From: JAYVJH01 sp043777595
GTDB lineage: Bacteria; Bacteroidota; Bacteroidia; Cytophagales; Spirosomataceae
Reading direction: 5' to 3'
Assembly: GCA_043777595.1 (NCBI GenBank)
Contig: JAYWHT010000004.1
Location: 1-64,000, forward strand
DNA: 64,000 bases
Part shown: one piece after another, positions 44,021 to 53,230 of the stretch
How the letters are laid out: each line of letters starts with the position of its first letter
How positions within the stretch are numbered: the stretch's first letter is position 1
Notes under the pieces: generated by a model
The model's database searches: none
What the model was told of the DNA's origin: nothing
The model's input: the letters and a program-made list of their open reading frames with translations, nothing else
Made by a program: the position numbers and the translations under genes

Positions 44021-45082
44021 CTACACTATTTTTTCTAATAATTTTACATACAAATCAATGCCTTCATTGAGTTCGTTCAAGTAAATAAACTCATCGGCAG
44101 TATGCGAGCGTTCAGATTGGCCGGGGCCTATTTTCAGTGATGGGCATCGCAAAAGTGCTTGGTCGGACAGTGTTGGTGAGCCATAAGTGCTACGCCCCAA
44201 TGTCAGCCCAGCTTGTATGATGGGGTGGCTGTGGTCAATGCCCGAGGGTTTTAGTCTGACCGAACGAGGTATTATTTCTGACTGCGTATTTTGGTGAATA
44301 ATCTCAATGATTTCGTTCAAACTATATTGTTCGGTAACACGTACATCGACCGTAAAGGTACAAACATCAGGCACTACGTTGTGTTGTGTGCCTGCATTGA
44401 TAACCGTTACCGACATCTTGACAGCCCCCAAAGTATCTGAGATTTTGGCAAACTGATAAGTCTGAAACCAGCGAATATCGGCAAGGGCTTTGTAGATGGC
44501 ATTTTCGCCTTCGTTGCGGGCGGCATGGCCAGCTTTACCGTGAGCGGTGCAGTCCAAGACCAACAAACCTTTCTCGGCAACGGCCATCTGCATCTGGGTA
44601 GGTTCACCTACTATTGCAAATTCAATGGGAGGTAAGTTGTTTAATATCAACTCAATACCATCTCTTCCCGATATTTCTTCTTCGGCAGTAGCAGCCAAAA
44701 CAAGGTTATATTTTAGAGCTGGATTATCATAAAAATAACAAAAAGTAGCTATCAAACTCACCAACGCTCCGCCCGCATCGTTGCTACCCAAACCATAGAG
44801 TTTTTCGTCTTTTATTATTGGCTCAAATGGGTCGAGTGTCCATGAGGCATTGGCCTTGACAGTATCGTGGTGAGAATTGAGGAGTATCGTTGGTTTGGTC
44901 TCGTCAAAATATTTATTGGCAGCCCAAACGTTATTTTTTTTTCGATTTGTAATTATTGATTTTTCTTGAAAAAAGCCCTCAATCAAATCCGCAGTTTTAT
45001 GCTCCTCACGGCTCAACGACGGAGTGGCAATGAGTTTTTGGAGGAGTTCGAGGGCTTGATTTTTGAGATTTGATAGCACCAT
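44021..45082 (-). CDS. M20 family deacylase (ArgE/DapE type, possibly N-acetylcitrulline deacetylase)
   Basis: 353 aa from the ATG at 45082, whose A is the last base of the preceding stop (TAATG), a coupling typical of operons; an ATG at 45106 would overlap the upstream gene and add eight residues. Zinc ligands: LLNSHHDTVKA (H, D), GLGSNDAGGAL (D), AATAEEEISGRDG (E-E), FAIVGEPTQM (E) and SERSHTADEF (H). It is closest in feel to the Bacteroidota acetylcitrulline deacetylase of arginine synthesis, but no other arg genes are near. Confidence 0.8.
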   Translation of the reverse strand: MVLSNLKNQALELLQKLIATPSLSREEHKTADLIEGFFQEKSIITNRKKNNVWAANKYFDETKPTILLNSHHDTVKANASWTLDPFEPIIKDEKLYGLGSNDAGGALVSLIATFCYFYDNPALKYNLVLAATAEEEISGRDGIELILNNLPPIEFAIVGEPTQMQMAVAEKGLLVLDCTAHGKAGHAARNEGENAIYKALADIRWFQTYQFAKISDTLGAVKMSVTVINAGTQHNVVPDVCTFTVDVRVTEQYSLNEIIEIIHQNTQSEIIPRSVRLKPSGIDHSHPIIQAGLTLGRSTYGSPTLSDQALLRCPSLKIGPGQSERSHTADEFIYLNELNEGIDLYVKLLEKIV

Positions 45083-46995
45083 TATTTTTGCAGAGAGTTT
45101 ATCCAAGCCGCTATTTTTAACGCTTCGGCACGGGGTACTTGTGGCATGGCGGCCATTTCTACGGCATAGTCAGGCCAGTTTTTGGGGTTGGGTTTATAAA
45201 TCAGCTCTACTATTTGCTCGTTGGTATATTTACGTTTGGCAATTTCTGAATAGGCCGGGCCAATCATGCGTTTGTTGGCATTGTGGCAAGCCAAACAAAC
45301 ATTTTTTTCTAACAAAGGCTTTACATCTGCAAAGGTCGGAGCGGTTTTTAGGGCATTTTTGTCATCGGGGGTGCTTATTTTTTCAGATTTAGCGGGTGTG
45401 TTTGCTGTTTTGGCAGGCAAATTAGCAGGACGTTTCAAATAGTTTTCTAATTTTTCACCTGTCGGAATGTTATTGAGTGTATAATAAGCTGTGTTGTGTA
45501 GCAGTGTTTTGTTATCCAAATCTTTAACCCCGTCGGCTTTGATGGTATGTATAAAATGAGGGCGTAGGCCGTCCACCAAAAGTCTCACTTTGAGACCATC
45601 TTCCGACACCTTCAAGCCCTTAATCGTACAGGTTTGCTTGGCCACTGGCGGGCTACCATAAACGGGGTGGTATTTGTAAATAAAACTCTCAATGTCATAG
45701 TTTCTAAAGTCTTGGGCGGTGGCTTTGTTGATTGGTTTTGTAAACTCAATCTCAAAACCGTCTGTCGTTGCTTTTATTGTTTTCATTTCAAAGGGCATTT
45801 TTCCAGACCAAACCAATCGCTCAATACCCGACGTAGTTGTTCCTGCCGACCCCCAACCTCGATTGGTTTCACCGACAAACATCGAGCCATCGTTACCAAA
45901 CACCATTCGCAGCACTCCCGACTGAAAACCCTCTCTAAACATAACGACGCCGCCCTGGTATTCGCCGTTTACTTTTTCTGTAAACACCCGTGCAATATTA
46001 CTTTTGCCTTGGTCGCTCACAAAAATCTGCCCTACAAATGGCCCAAAAGCACCGTTGGTTTCGTCCTTGATAATCTCAGAAGTTGAAATACCAATAATAC
46101 CATGTGGCAACCAAACGGCTGGGGTTTTGAGTTCGGGAATGTCTTTTTTGAGTTCAAACAAATACACACCTCGCTCTTCGGCAATGTTTTCGGGCTTGAT
46201 ATACCGCCCTATTTCGTTTTTGTCTTTACGTGGATTGACCTTGGCATAGAGTTGCTCTGTCGTTAGTTTTAGGGGTGAGTCAGCGGCGTTTGTCCAGGCC
46301 AGCCCTGCTGGGTGGCCAGCAAAATCGCCTTTATTGATTTGTGAAATAAATCCAGATCCCATCCAGTCGCCTTGATTGTCGCCATACCAAAACTCACCGT
46401 CAATCATACCTATACCGCAAGGCGAGCGCATACCAGTAGCAAACGGCTCAACCTTGCCATCTTCTGTTATCCGCATTGTCCAGCCTCGGCCTGGTCGTCG
46501 GCTTTCGCCACGCCACCATTCTTCATCGCCAAAGGCCACGTTGCCAGTTACTATCATCGAGCCATCTGGCATCACTTTTGGGCCAAAGGTATATTCGTGG
46601 TAGTGGCCTGAAATCGGCAAGTTAGCCACTGTTTCGTAGCTATCGGCACGGCCATCACCGTTTTTATCAGTCAGTTTGGTTAGTTCGCCACGCTGGGCGC
46701 AGTAGAGCGAGCCATTTTTATAGGCCAGTCCTAATATTTCATGCAGACCTGATGCAAATTTTTTGTAAAACGGCTGGCTTCCCGCCGTCATGTAAGCATT
46801 ACTGATGAGCCAAATATCGCCCCTACGAGTTGCCAATGCCACATCGCCATTGGGCATATTGGCCATACCGCCCACTTCAAGAAGCGTATTTTCGGGTACA
46901 GGCAGTGTAATGATTTTGTAGTAGTCGCCTTCGCTTTGAGCAAAAGTAAAGATTGGCAAAAGACCAATTAGTAAGGTTTTTATTAGGGTTTTCAT
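45082..46995 (-). CDS. secreted PQQ-type sugar dehydrogenase-like protein with C-terminal cytochrome c domain
   Basis: 637 aa. Signal ends LPIFTFAQ. Residues about 35-400 form a six-bladed propeller like soluble glucose/sorbosone dehydrogenases (MANMPNGDVALATRRGDIWL, HYHEYTFGPKVMPDGS). A short Ig-like region follows, then a Pro/Lys linker and a c-type cytochrome domain near 555-637 with heme site CLACH and a likely Met ligand in AAMPQVPRAEAL. It would pass electrons from sugar oxidation to the respiratory chain. Its ATG overlaps the TOPRIM gene by 4 bases. Confidence 0.85.
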   Translation of the reverse strand: MKTLIKTLLIGLLPIFTFAQSEGDYYKIITLPVPENTLLEVGGMANMPNGDVALATRRGDIWLISNAYMTAGSQPFYKKFASGLHEILGLAYKNGSLYCAQRGELTKLTDKNGDGRADSYETVANLPISGHYHEYTFGPKVMPDGSMIVTGNVAFGDEEWWRGESRRPGRGWTMRITEDGKVEPFATGMRSPCGIGMIDGEFWYGDNQGDWMGSGFISQINKGDFAGHPAGLAWTNAADSPLKLTTEQLYAKVNPRKDKNEIGRYIKPENIAEERGVYLFELKKDIPELKTPAVWLPHGIIGISTSEIIKDETNGAFGPFVGQIFVSDQGKSNIARVFTEKVNGEYQGGVVMFREGFQSGVLRMVFGNDGSMFVGETNRGWGSAGTTTSGIERLVWSGKMPFEMKTIKATTDGFEIEFTKPINKATAQDFRNYDIESFIYKYHPVYGSPPVAKQTCTIKGLKVSEDGLKVRLLVDGLRPHFIHTIKADGVKDLDNKTLLHNTAYYTLNNIPTGEKLENYLKRPANLPAKTANTPAKSEKISTPDDKNALKTAPTFADVKPLLEKNVCLACHNANKRMIGPAYSEIAKRKYTNEQIVELIYKPNPKNWPDYAVEMAAMPQVPRAEALKIAAWINSLQK

Positions 46996-47618
46996 TGTTT
47001 ATTTTCAAGTTTTAGTTTCGACAAAAATATTTCTAATGGTTTTATATAATCAGAAGTTAAGTCCCAATATTCAGTATTCTCAAAAAACCAATCCCCTTTA
47101 TTTTTGAATCGTTCGCTCTGAGTTTTTGATTTGGGAAAAGCATTGATGTATGAATAAATCCGAGCCTTACGGAGTGGCACTTCATATAGCGTTTTGTCTT
47201 CTGAATTGTATTTTTCAATACAGTTTTCGTAGTTGAGAAAGCAGTCAATCAAAGGTCGGTGTTTAGAGTTAATACTATTTTCGAGTAAGGTTTCTAAGTC
47301 ACCATCTGATTGATTATTAGGCAACAAAAATAACTCAAATTCTATTTTTAGTCTTTCTTTTTCTGCCAACAGTTCCTTTTTTCGTTTTTCAAACCCGCCA
47401 TCGTTCCAACCACCATCAGCGTCAAATAGCACTAAATTTTGACTACCAGATTTTGTTGTATCTATAAATTGATTATCAAAAAGTGCCAATTTATTCCAGC
47501 CGCCAACACCAATTATTTCGGCGTTTATGTTCCATTTTTTGAGTATGGTTTCAAAAAAACGATACTCGTTTGTATTGTTGCCAGTAGATGAATCTGTTTC
47601 AATATAAATCCTGTTCAT
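46992..47618 (-). CDS. TOPRIM-like protein (DUF3226 type), partner of ATPase
   Basis: 208 aa. It starts with a short strand IYIETD (Glu 7), then NLVLFDADGGWN (D66, D68) and FLLPNNQSDGDLETLLENSI (about 98-116), the set expected for the DUF3226 TOPRIM nuclease-like fold. It overlaps the ATPase gene at 47615-47618 by 4 bases, and its stop overlaps the next gene's ATG by 4 bases. ATPase plus TOPRIM split over two genes is the architecture of OLD-type and PARIS defence systems, which suggests a nuclease effector. Confidence 0.75.
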   Translation of the reverse strand: MNRIYIETDSSTGNNTNEYRFFETILKKWNINAEIIGVGGWNKLALFDNQFIDTTKSGSQNLVLFDADGGWNDGGFEKRKKELLAEKERLKIEFELFLLPNNQSDGDLETLLENSINSKHRPLIDCFLNYENCIEKYNSEDKTLYEVPLRKARIYSYINAFPKSKTQSERFKNKGDWFFENTEYWDLTSDYIKPLEIFLSKLKLENKQ

Positions 47619-48688
47619 CTGATTTCCGTTCCTTGGTCAGTAAGATAATCAAATTTTTCAAAATCATATTTATATGCCGTCATCTCTTCATTGGCTTCGC
47701 CTGTATTGTATCGTTTGAGGTTATAATAGCGAAGATCATTTTGTAGATGCGTATATTCTGGCAACTCGGCTACATCGGCAAGCGAGCGTAGTAGTTCTTC
47801 GTTGTGGGTTGTCAAAAAAACTTGTACGTCCATTTCGTTGGCCGCATATAAAATAGCTTTCCAGAGTTTGGGCATGGTGCTATAATGCAGCCCGTTTTCA
47901 ATCTCGTCAATCATCACAAAACCACCCTTGCCAACACCATAAATTGAAAGCAATATACTCAAAATACGCCTTAGCCCATCGCCCGCAAGTTGTATTGGCA
48001 ATAGCTTAGGCAAGCCTGCCATATCTATCATTATATCTGCCCCATTTAGTTTTATTCCTTGTATTCTTTCATCAATAGGCTTTAAAAATTTTATAATAAC
48101 ATCTTCATTTCGGCTGTTTATCAAAGCTGCAAGTGTTTGAACTAAATTACCGTGTTCAAAAATTTTGAAACTTGGAAAATTGCAATGAAATTTGGCTTTT
48201 AGCTGAAATTTTTTACCCTCAATAGGCATATCTTTTATACCGATGTCCTTATCAAAAATAGACGAACATACTGATTCATAACGAATTCCCTTTTCTCTTT
48301 CTATCAATTTAGCATCAATGCCCGTCATTATATTCTCCCAATTTACAGAGATTGAATTTAAAGTCATTAAGTCATTGCCATATTTGGGTGTTAATGACAA
48401 TGTACGATTATACTTTTCGTTAAAAAAACCAGCTACTTTTATTTCTGTGAGATTCAAATTATAAAAAAAGTATTCTGGTAAGAAGGGCTGCTCTTTCCAA
48501 TGATTACGAAATTTATTTAACACATTTAAATTAGAAGGCATTATTGCAATCAACTGAAAAAGGGCTTCTAAAACCGTAGTCTTCCCCATATTATTCTCGC
48601 CCGAAAACAGATTGATTCGTTTTAGGTCGTCAATTTCTAATTTTGAAATTCCTCTAAAATTTTCTATCGTTAGTTTTGTCAGTTGCAT
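47615..48688 (-). CDS. SMC/ABC-type AAA ATPase (AAA_15/AAA_21-like)
   Basis: 357 aa. Walker A GENNMGKTT (residues 30-38) follows the family opening LTKLTIENFRGISKLEID. The signature region LPIQLAGDGLRRILSIL (about 231-247), Walker B GGFVMIDEIENGLHYS (about 257-272) and VFLTTHNEELL (H-loop) are intact. This is the OLD/RecF-like ATPase class used in many phage-defence systems. Paired with the TOPRIM gene it forms a putative two-gene system. It starts 11 bases after the DUF1080 gene, so it would be read in the same transcript. The sequence is more A/T-rich than its neighbours. Confidence 0.82.
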   Translation of the reverse strand: MQLTKLTIENFRGISKLEIDDLKRINLFSGENNMGKTTVLEALFQLIAIMPSNLNVLNKFRNHWKEQPFLPEYFFYNLNLTEIKVAGFFNEKYNRTLSLTPKYGNDLMTLNSISVNWENIMTGIDAKLIEREKGIRYESVCSSIFDKDIGIKDMPIEGKKFQLKAKFHCNFPSFKIFEHGNLVQTLAALINSRNEDVIIKFLKPIDERIQGIKLNGADIMIDMAGLPKLLPIQLAGDGLRRILSILLSIYGVGKGGFVMIDEIENGLHYSTMPKLWKAILYAANEMDVQVFLTTHNEELLRSLADVAELPEYTHLQNDLRYYNLKRYNTGEANEEMTAYKYDFEKFDYLTDQGTEIR

Positions 48689-48699
48689 TTTTTATCTTT

Positions 48700-50517
48700 T
48701 TACCAAATAATCGAATAACTCAACTTACTGCCCAATGGTGCAATTAGCTCTTGGTTTCCGTTAGACGTTCTGATGTTGGCCGAGCCTTCGTTGAGTTTGA
48801 TATAATAGACTCCATCACCGACAGTAAACGTACCATCGGTATTTTTTGAGATAGTTTTATCAACTGCCAACCGAGCATAAGTATTTGATAATAAAGACTT
48901 TGACTCTATTATTCTTGTCAAATATTTACCATCGGCACTTGCCGTTGTTTTGTCGGTTAAGGTTGTGCCATAGAGGTCAAATTTAAAAGTGGGTTGGCCG
49001 TCGTCGTCTAATTCATAGCCACGTGGGCGGTAGCTGGTGTCGGTATTGCCCCAGGTGGTTTCGGCTGTGGCGAGTTGTAAAACAGGTATCGTGTTGCTCA
49101 ATGTTAATATACTCCCCAGCGGCTTAGAAGTACCATCGCCACGGTCGTTCCACATGGGAGCGGTGTTTAGAAAGCCCCCACGCCAAACCTGAAAAACAGA
49201 GCCGTTGTCGATGTCATAAGTAAAGTGGATATTTTCTTTACTGCCCACCGAAACGGCATGAACGACCCGCTTCGGTTTGTTGTTTTCTTGAATGTCCATA
49301 AACGACCGCAAAACGATTGGCTCGTTGGCATTGACCATAATTTGTGGTACAGGATTGGCCACCATCGACGAACTCGCCAAGTGCATTGGGTGCTTGCGTA
49401 TTGTTTCAGATTCGGCATACAAACCCAACGATGGCTGTAGCCAACCGTCTGTTTTCCAGTAATATAACTCTACGGTAGCTTCGCCAGTGGCCAAATCTAC
49501 TATCGCTTGGCGACCTACGGGGTTTGATGCCGCCCAGCCATCTTTGAAGGCCTCCGCACCGTTGATTTTTATTTGGGTATTGCCACCGTGTGTGGTCGTA
49601 AAAGTATAGCGGCCTGTTTCGGGTACGTTGATTTTACCAATGTATTTTACGCCAAAATTATTTTCTTCGTTACTCACCGACCAGTTCAAAAATTCAGTAT
49701 TGCCTTCGGTCTCTGGTTTGATTTTTTCGATGTCTGCCACTGTTCTAAACTTACCTTTATAGACACCAAATTTTAGCTCACTAAACGACAATTTTTTTTG
49801 GTTATAGCTTTTATATCTGATGTTCTTGAAGGCTACATTGCCGTGGTCGCCTTGTATGCGTAAGGGCGCAGCAGCCGACTCGTCTGATAGTGCGCCACGT
49901 GTTACGCCCGTAACCTCTACGTTTTCGTGAATCAAAACACCGTTTAAAACTACGTACAAAAATCGAGCATTAGCTATTTTCTTGCCGCTGGCATCAAATC
50001 GTGGGGCCTGAAACGAAATCTTGATATTTTGCCACAGCCCGGGTGCTTTGCAAACATTGAGCCGAGGTGCAATACCTTCATAACCTTTCTGGCCGTTGGG
50101 CATGGAGTCGTTCCAGCGTTCATAAATACCCCCACAATCATTGTATTTAGGTGTTTTTTTACCCCAACTGTCATAGAGTTGTACTTCGTAGCGGCTTTGT
50201 AGATAGATACCCGAGTTTGAGCCTTTGGCCATCATAAAGTCAAGGTCAAGGTCTAAGTCGCCGTGTTCCATTTTGGTCAGTAAGTCCAGTTCTGTGCCAT
50301 ATTTACCAATTTCATGTTTACAAACCAACACACCGCTCCCAGTTTGAGTAGTCAGACTATTGACTTGACTTAAGTCTGCCGAAGCAACGCCAGCCACCGA
50401 CCAGTTGGGAGTAGGGTTTTTGAAAGCCGATAGGTCAGTCAATGAAATAGTTTGTTGGGCCATGGCCGCACTTGCCCAAAGGCCAAAGAATAGTGAGAGT
50501 TTGAGGGGTTTTTTCAT
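48700..50517 (-). CDS. secreted DUF1080 / PA14 domain protein (probable glycoside-active)
   Basis: 605 aa. Signal ends WASAAMAQ. The N-terminal part (about 25-230) is a DUF1080 jelly-roll: GDLDLDLDFMMAKGSNSGIYLQ, QSRYEVQLYDS, PGLWQNIKISF. A PA14-like region follows (about 255-360, VPETGRYTFTTTHGGNTQIKI). The last ~200 residues form a beta-rich domain. DUF1080 proteins include 3-keto-disaccharide hydrolases. It heads the reverse-strand operon that continues with the ATPase-TOPRIM pair and the dehydrogenase-cytochrome. Confidence 0.85.
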   Translation of the reverse strand: MKKPLKLSLFFGLWASAAMAQQTISLTDLSAFKNPTPNWSVAGVASADLSQVNSLTTQTGSGVLVCKHEIGKYGTELDLLTKMEHGDLDLDLDFMMAKGSNSGIYLQSRYEVQLYDSWGKKTPKYNDCGGIYERWNDSMPNGQKGYEGIAPRLNVCKAPGLWQNIKISFQAPRFDASGKKIANARFLYVVLNGVLIHENVEVTGVTRGALSDESAAAPLRIQGDHGNVAFKNIRYKSYNQKKLSFSELKFGVYKGKFRTVADIEKIKPETEGNTEFLNWSVSNEENNFGVKYIGKINVPETGRYTFTTTHGGNTQIKINGAEAFKDGWAASNPVGRQAIVDLATGEATVELYYWKTDGWLQPSLGLYAESETIRKHPMHLASSSMVANPVPQIMVNANEPIVLRSFMDIQENNKPKRVVHAVSVGSKENIHFTYDIDNGSVFQVWRGGFLNTAPMWNDRGDGTSKPLGSILTLSNTIPVLQLATAETTWGNTDTSYRPRGYELDDDGQPTFKFDLYGTTLTDKTTASADGKYLTRIIESKSLLSNTYARLAVDKTISKNTDGTFTVGDGVYYIKLNEGSANIRTSNGNQELIAPLGSKLSYSIIW

Positions 50518-50797
50518 AGGGGTTTAGATTATTCATTTTGCTAATTAACGTTCAATAAAATGGTTTCGACACAACTTATTTACTTTATTTTTTACTTTCA
50601 GTAATACTACGGGCTTCAAATACAGTATAATTTCATGTTTATCAGTCAAATTTTTGATATAGATTTCTTAGATTTATATCGTGTAGTCGGTCTTTGGTAG
50701 CTTTTTTGTATTTTTGCACTAAAATTATAAAGTAAAAACAAAAATAATCATTCCAATCGGTATTTCAATTAAATTACTGATAACCAAAAACTGACCA
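50518..50797. other. divergent intergenic region between DUF1080 gene and lysS
   Basis: 280 AT-rich bases with no gene. It should contain the operon promoter on the reverse strand and the lysS promoter (see 50709). Confidence 0.5.
50709..50716 (+). promoter_or_regulatory. -7 promoter box before lysS
   Basis: TATTTTTG fits TAnnTTTG, 81 bases before the lysS ATG. No TTG at the ideal -33 spacing, so only partly supported. Confidence 0.4.
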
Positions 50798-52507
50798 ATG
50801 TTAAGCGAACAAGAAATACTACGCCGCCAAAAACGTGAAGAACTAATGAAAATGGGGATTAACCCTTATCCGCCCGAACTCTTTGAGGTAAACTGCTCGG
50901 CAGCCGACATTCATACCAATTATGAAAGAAATAAAATCGACTACAAAGATATATCTATTGCTGGCCGATTGATGGGTTTCAGAGTTATGGGATCTGCTTC
51001 GTTTGCCGAACTACAAGACAGCACAGGACGGATTCAGTTATATTTTAGAAGAGACGACCTCTGCCCAAACGAAGACAAAACGCTTTATAATACTGTTTTC
51101 AAAAAATTATTAGACATTGGCGACATTGTGGGCGTACAGGGTTATGTTTTTACGACCCAAACAGGCGAGATTTCGATTCATGTTACCGGCTTTAAGATTC
51201 TCAATAAATCGTTGCGACCGCTGCCTGTTGTGAAAGAGCAAGATGGCAAAACTTTTGATAGTTTTACTGATCCAGAAACCCGCTATCGCCAACGCTATGT
51301 CGATTTGATTGTGAACCCGCAGGTCAAAGATATTTTCATCAAACGTGCCAAAGTCATCAGTACCATGCGGCGTATTTTTGATGACAAAGGCTGGCTCGAA
51401 GTCGAAACGCCTATTTTACAGCCCATACACGGGGGCGCATCGGCACGGCCTTTCAAAACGCACCACAACACGCTCGATATGCCGCTGTATATGCGTATTG
51501 CTAATGAATTGTACTTAAAACGGCTCATTGTTGGTGGTTTTGATGGTGTCTATGAATTTGGCAAAATGTTCAGAAACGAGGGCATGGACCGCACCCACAA
51601 CCCAGAGTTTACATCGTTGGAGTTTTATGTGGCCTACAAAGATTATAACTGGATGATGGACATGACAGAGCAGCTTTTTGAGGCAGTAGCAATGGCCACC
51701 AACAGCAAAACCTTAATAACCGTTGGCGACAATGAAATAGAATTTGCAGGGCCATTCACACGGTTGAGCATTGTAGAGGCCATCGAAAAATATACAGATT
51801 TGAACGTCGAAACCACAACAGAAACCGACATTCGTACCAAATGTAAAGAATGGGGTATTGAAGTTGATGAAACCATGGGCAAAGGCAAATTGATAGATGA
51901 AATTTTTGGGGAAAAAGTCGAAGCCAATCTTATTCAGCCAACGTTCATCATTGATTATCCTGTCGAAATGTCGCCATTGACCAAAAAACACCGCAGTAAA
52001 GCAGGACTTGTCGAACGTTTTGAGTTGTTTGTCAATGGCAAAGAAGTAGCCAACGCCTACACCGAACTCAATGACCCAATCGACCAGCGAGAGCGTTTTG
52101 AAGACCAGCTTAAATTGGCCGAGCGTGGCGATGACGAAGCGATGGTTATGGACGAAGATTTTATCCGTTCGCTCGAATACGGTATGCCGCCTACATCGGG
52201 TATTGGCATTGGCATAGACCGACTGACGATGCTACTGACCAATAATGTATCGATTCAAGAAGTGTTGTTTTTTCCACAGATGCGGCCCGAAAAGAAACTC
52301 GAAGCCGCCACCGAAGCCGACTACGAAGCCGCTGGTGTGCCTTTGGTCTGGGTTGCAGCCCTACAAAAAATGAATATCTCGACAATAGAAGCCCTCAAAG
52401 CCGCCAATCCCAACAAAATTTTTAATGACTTGGGTGGAATGCGTAAAAAACTAAAAATAGATGCCCCTATGCCTCAAAGAGAAGAAATTGAGGTTTGGTG
52501 TAAATGA
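50798..52507 (+). CDS. lysS: lysine-tRNA ligase (class II)
   Basis: 569 aa; charges tRNA-Lys. N-terminal OB-fold anticodon domain (about 50-160, ISIAGRLMGFRVMGSASFAEL). Class II motifs: motif 2 FRNEGMDRTHNPEFTSLEFY and motif 3 GMPPTSGIGIGIDRL. It is longer than E. coli LysS (505 aa) by a C-terminal tail of about 65 residues (ATEADYEAAGVPLVWVAAL...), typical of Bacteroidota enzymes. Confidence 0.97.
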   Translation: MLSEQEILRRQKREELMKMGINPYPPELFEVNCSAADIHTNYERNKIDYKDISIAGRLMGFRVMGSASFAELQDSTGRIQLYFRRDDLCPNEDKTLYNTVFKKLLDIGDIVGVQGYVFTTQTGEISIHVTGFKILNKSLRPLPVVKEQDGKTFDSFTDPETRYRQRYVDLIVNPQVKDIFIKRAKVISTMRRIFDDKGWLEVETPILQPIHGGASARPFKTHHNTLDMPLYMRIANELYLKRLIVGGFDGVYEFGKMFRNEGMDRTHNPEFTSLEFYVAYKDYNWMMDMTEQLFEAVAMATNSKTLITVGDNEIEFAGPFTRLSIVEAIEKYTDLNVETTTETDIRTKCKEWGIEVDETMGKGKLIDEIFGEKVEANLIQPTFIIDYPVEMSPLTKKHRSKAGLVERFELFVNGKEVANAYTELNDPIDQRERFEDQLKLAERGDDEAMVMDEDFIRSLEYGMPPTSGIGIGIDRLTMLLTNNVSIQEVLFFPQMRPEKKLEAATEADYEAAGVPLVWVAALQKMNISTIEALKAANPNKIFNDLGGMRKKLKIDAPMPQREEIEVWCK

Positions 52508-52546
52508 GGATTTTATTGATTTTGAAGACAATAACCAGCTAAGACA

Positions 52547-52741
52547 ATGACAATGACATTAATAAAACACCCCCTAACAGACGAAGAACGAAAGGCCAAC
52601 CAAAAGGCATTAGCAAAGCATTTGTTAGACCGCAAAAAACAGGCGCAAGCAGAGATGTTAGAAGAATACAGAACGAATCCAAGAATTAAAAAAATATTTG
52701 AGGAGTTACAACAACAAAATAAGATAGAAAATGCCCTATAA
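52547..52741 (+). CDS. small charged hypothetical protein (first gene of a pair)
   Basis: 64 aa, strongly charged and helical (KALAKHLLDRKKQAQAEMLE, RIKKIFEELQQQ). Start at ATG 52547 or the second ATG two codons on. It overlaps the next gene by 11 bases, so the two are coupled. No family recognised; short helical proteins before a compact partner are typical of antitoxins. Confidence 0.55.
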   Translation: MTMTLIKHPLTDEERKANQKALAKHLLDRKKQAQAEMLEEYRTNPRIKKIFEELQQQNKIENAL

Positions 52742-53219
52742 GTTTAGGTTTGACAAAGAGATACACGATTCGTATTACTTTACAACTGACTATGAGGTAA
52801 AGTATGAGGTGCGTTTCAAAGAGTTTTTCTATCTTTTTGACAAGACAAGTGAATACACGCATCACACTTACGAATTTTCAATCATTCTTTTGTACGAACC
52901 CAACGAAAAATCAGTTCCAACAGACGCTAAAATTGCAATAACTATTGCAGCTATATTTGATGACTTTTTTGAGCGGCAAACAGAAGCCGTTACCATTTAT
53001 ATTTGTGATAGCTCTGACGGTAAACAAATGGCTCGACATCGCAAATTTTCGGCTTGGTTTGCTTCGTTTGGTAATGAAAAATACCTCAAAGTAGATTTTC
53101 TGTTAGATGAAGAAACGGTACCTGTTTCGCTTGTTTTACAACATATCAACCCCTACAAAGACCAAATTATTAGAGAATTTGAGATAATTTCTGGTGGTTA
53201 CGGGCAGATGGAAAAATAA
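52731..53219 (+). CDS. hypothetical protein (DUF6169-like)
   Basis: 162 aa of mixed strands and helices. It contains AVTIYICDSSDGKQMARHRKFSAWF, which recalls the Bacteroidota family DUF6169. Overlaps the 64-aa gene by 11 bases, giving a two-gene cassette between lysS and the RluA synthase. Possibly a toxin-antitoxin or mobile accessory module, but there is no catalytic motif to support a function. Confidence 0.55.
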   Translation: MPYKFRFDKEIHDSYYFTTDYEVKYEVRFKEFFYLFDKTSEYTHHTYEFSIILLYEPNEKSVPTDAKIAITIAAIFDDFFERQTEAVTIYICDSSDGKQMARHRKFSAWFASFGNEKYLKVDFLLDEETVPVSLVLQHINPYKDQIIREFEIISGGYGQMEK

Positions 53220-53230
53220 AAAACAGGACT

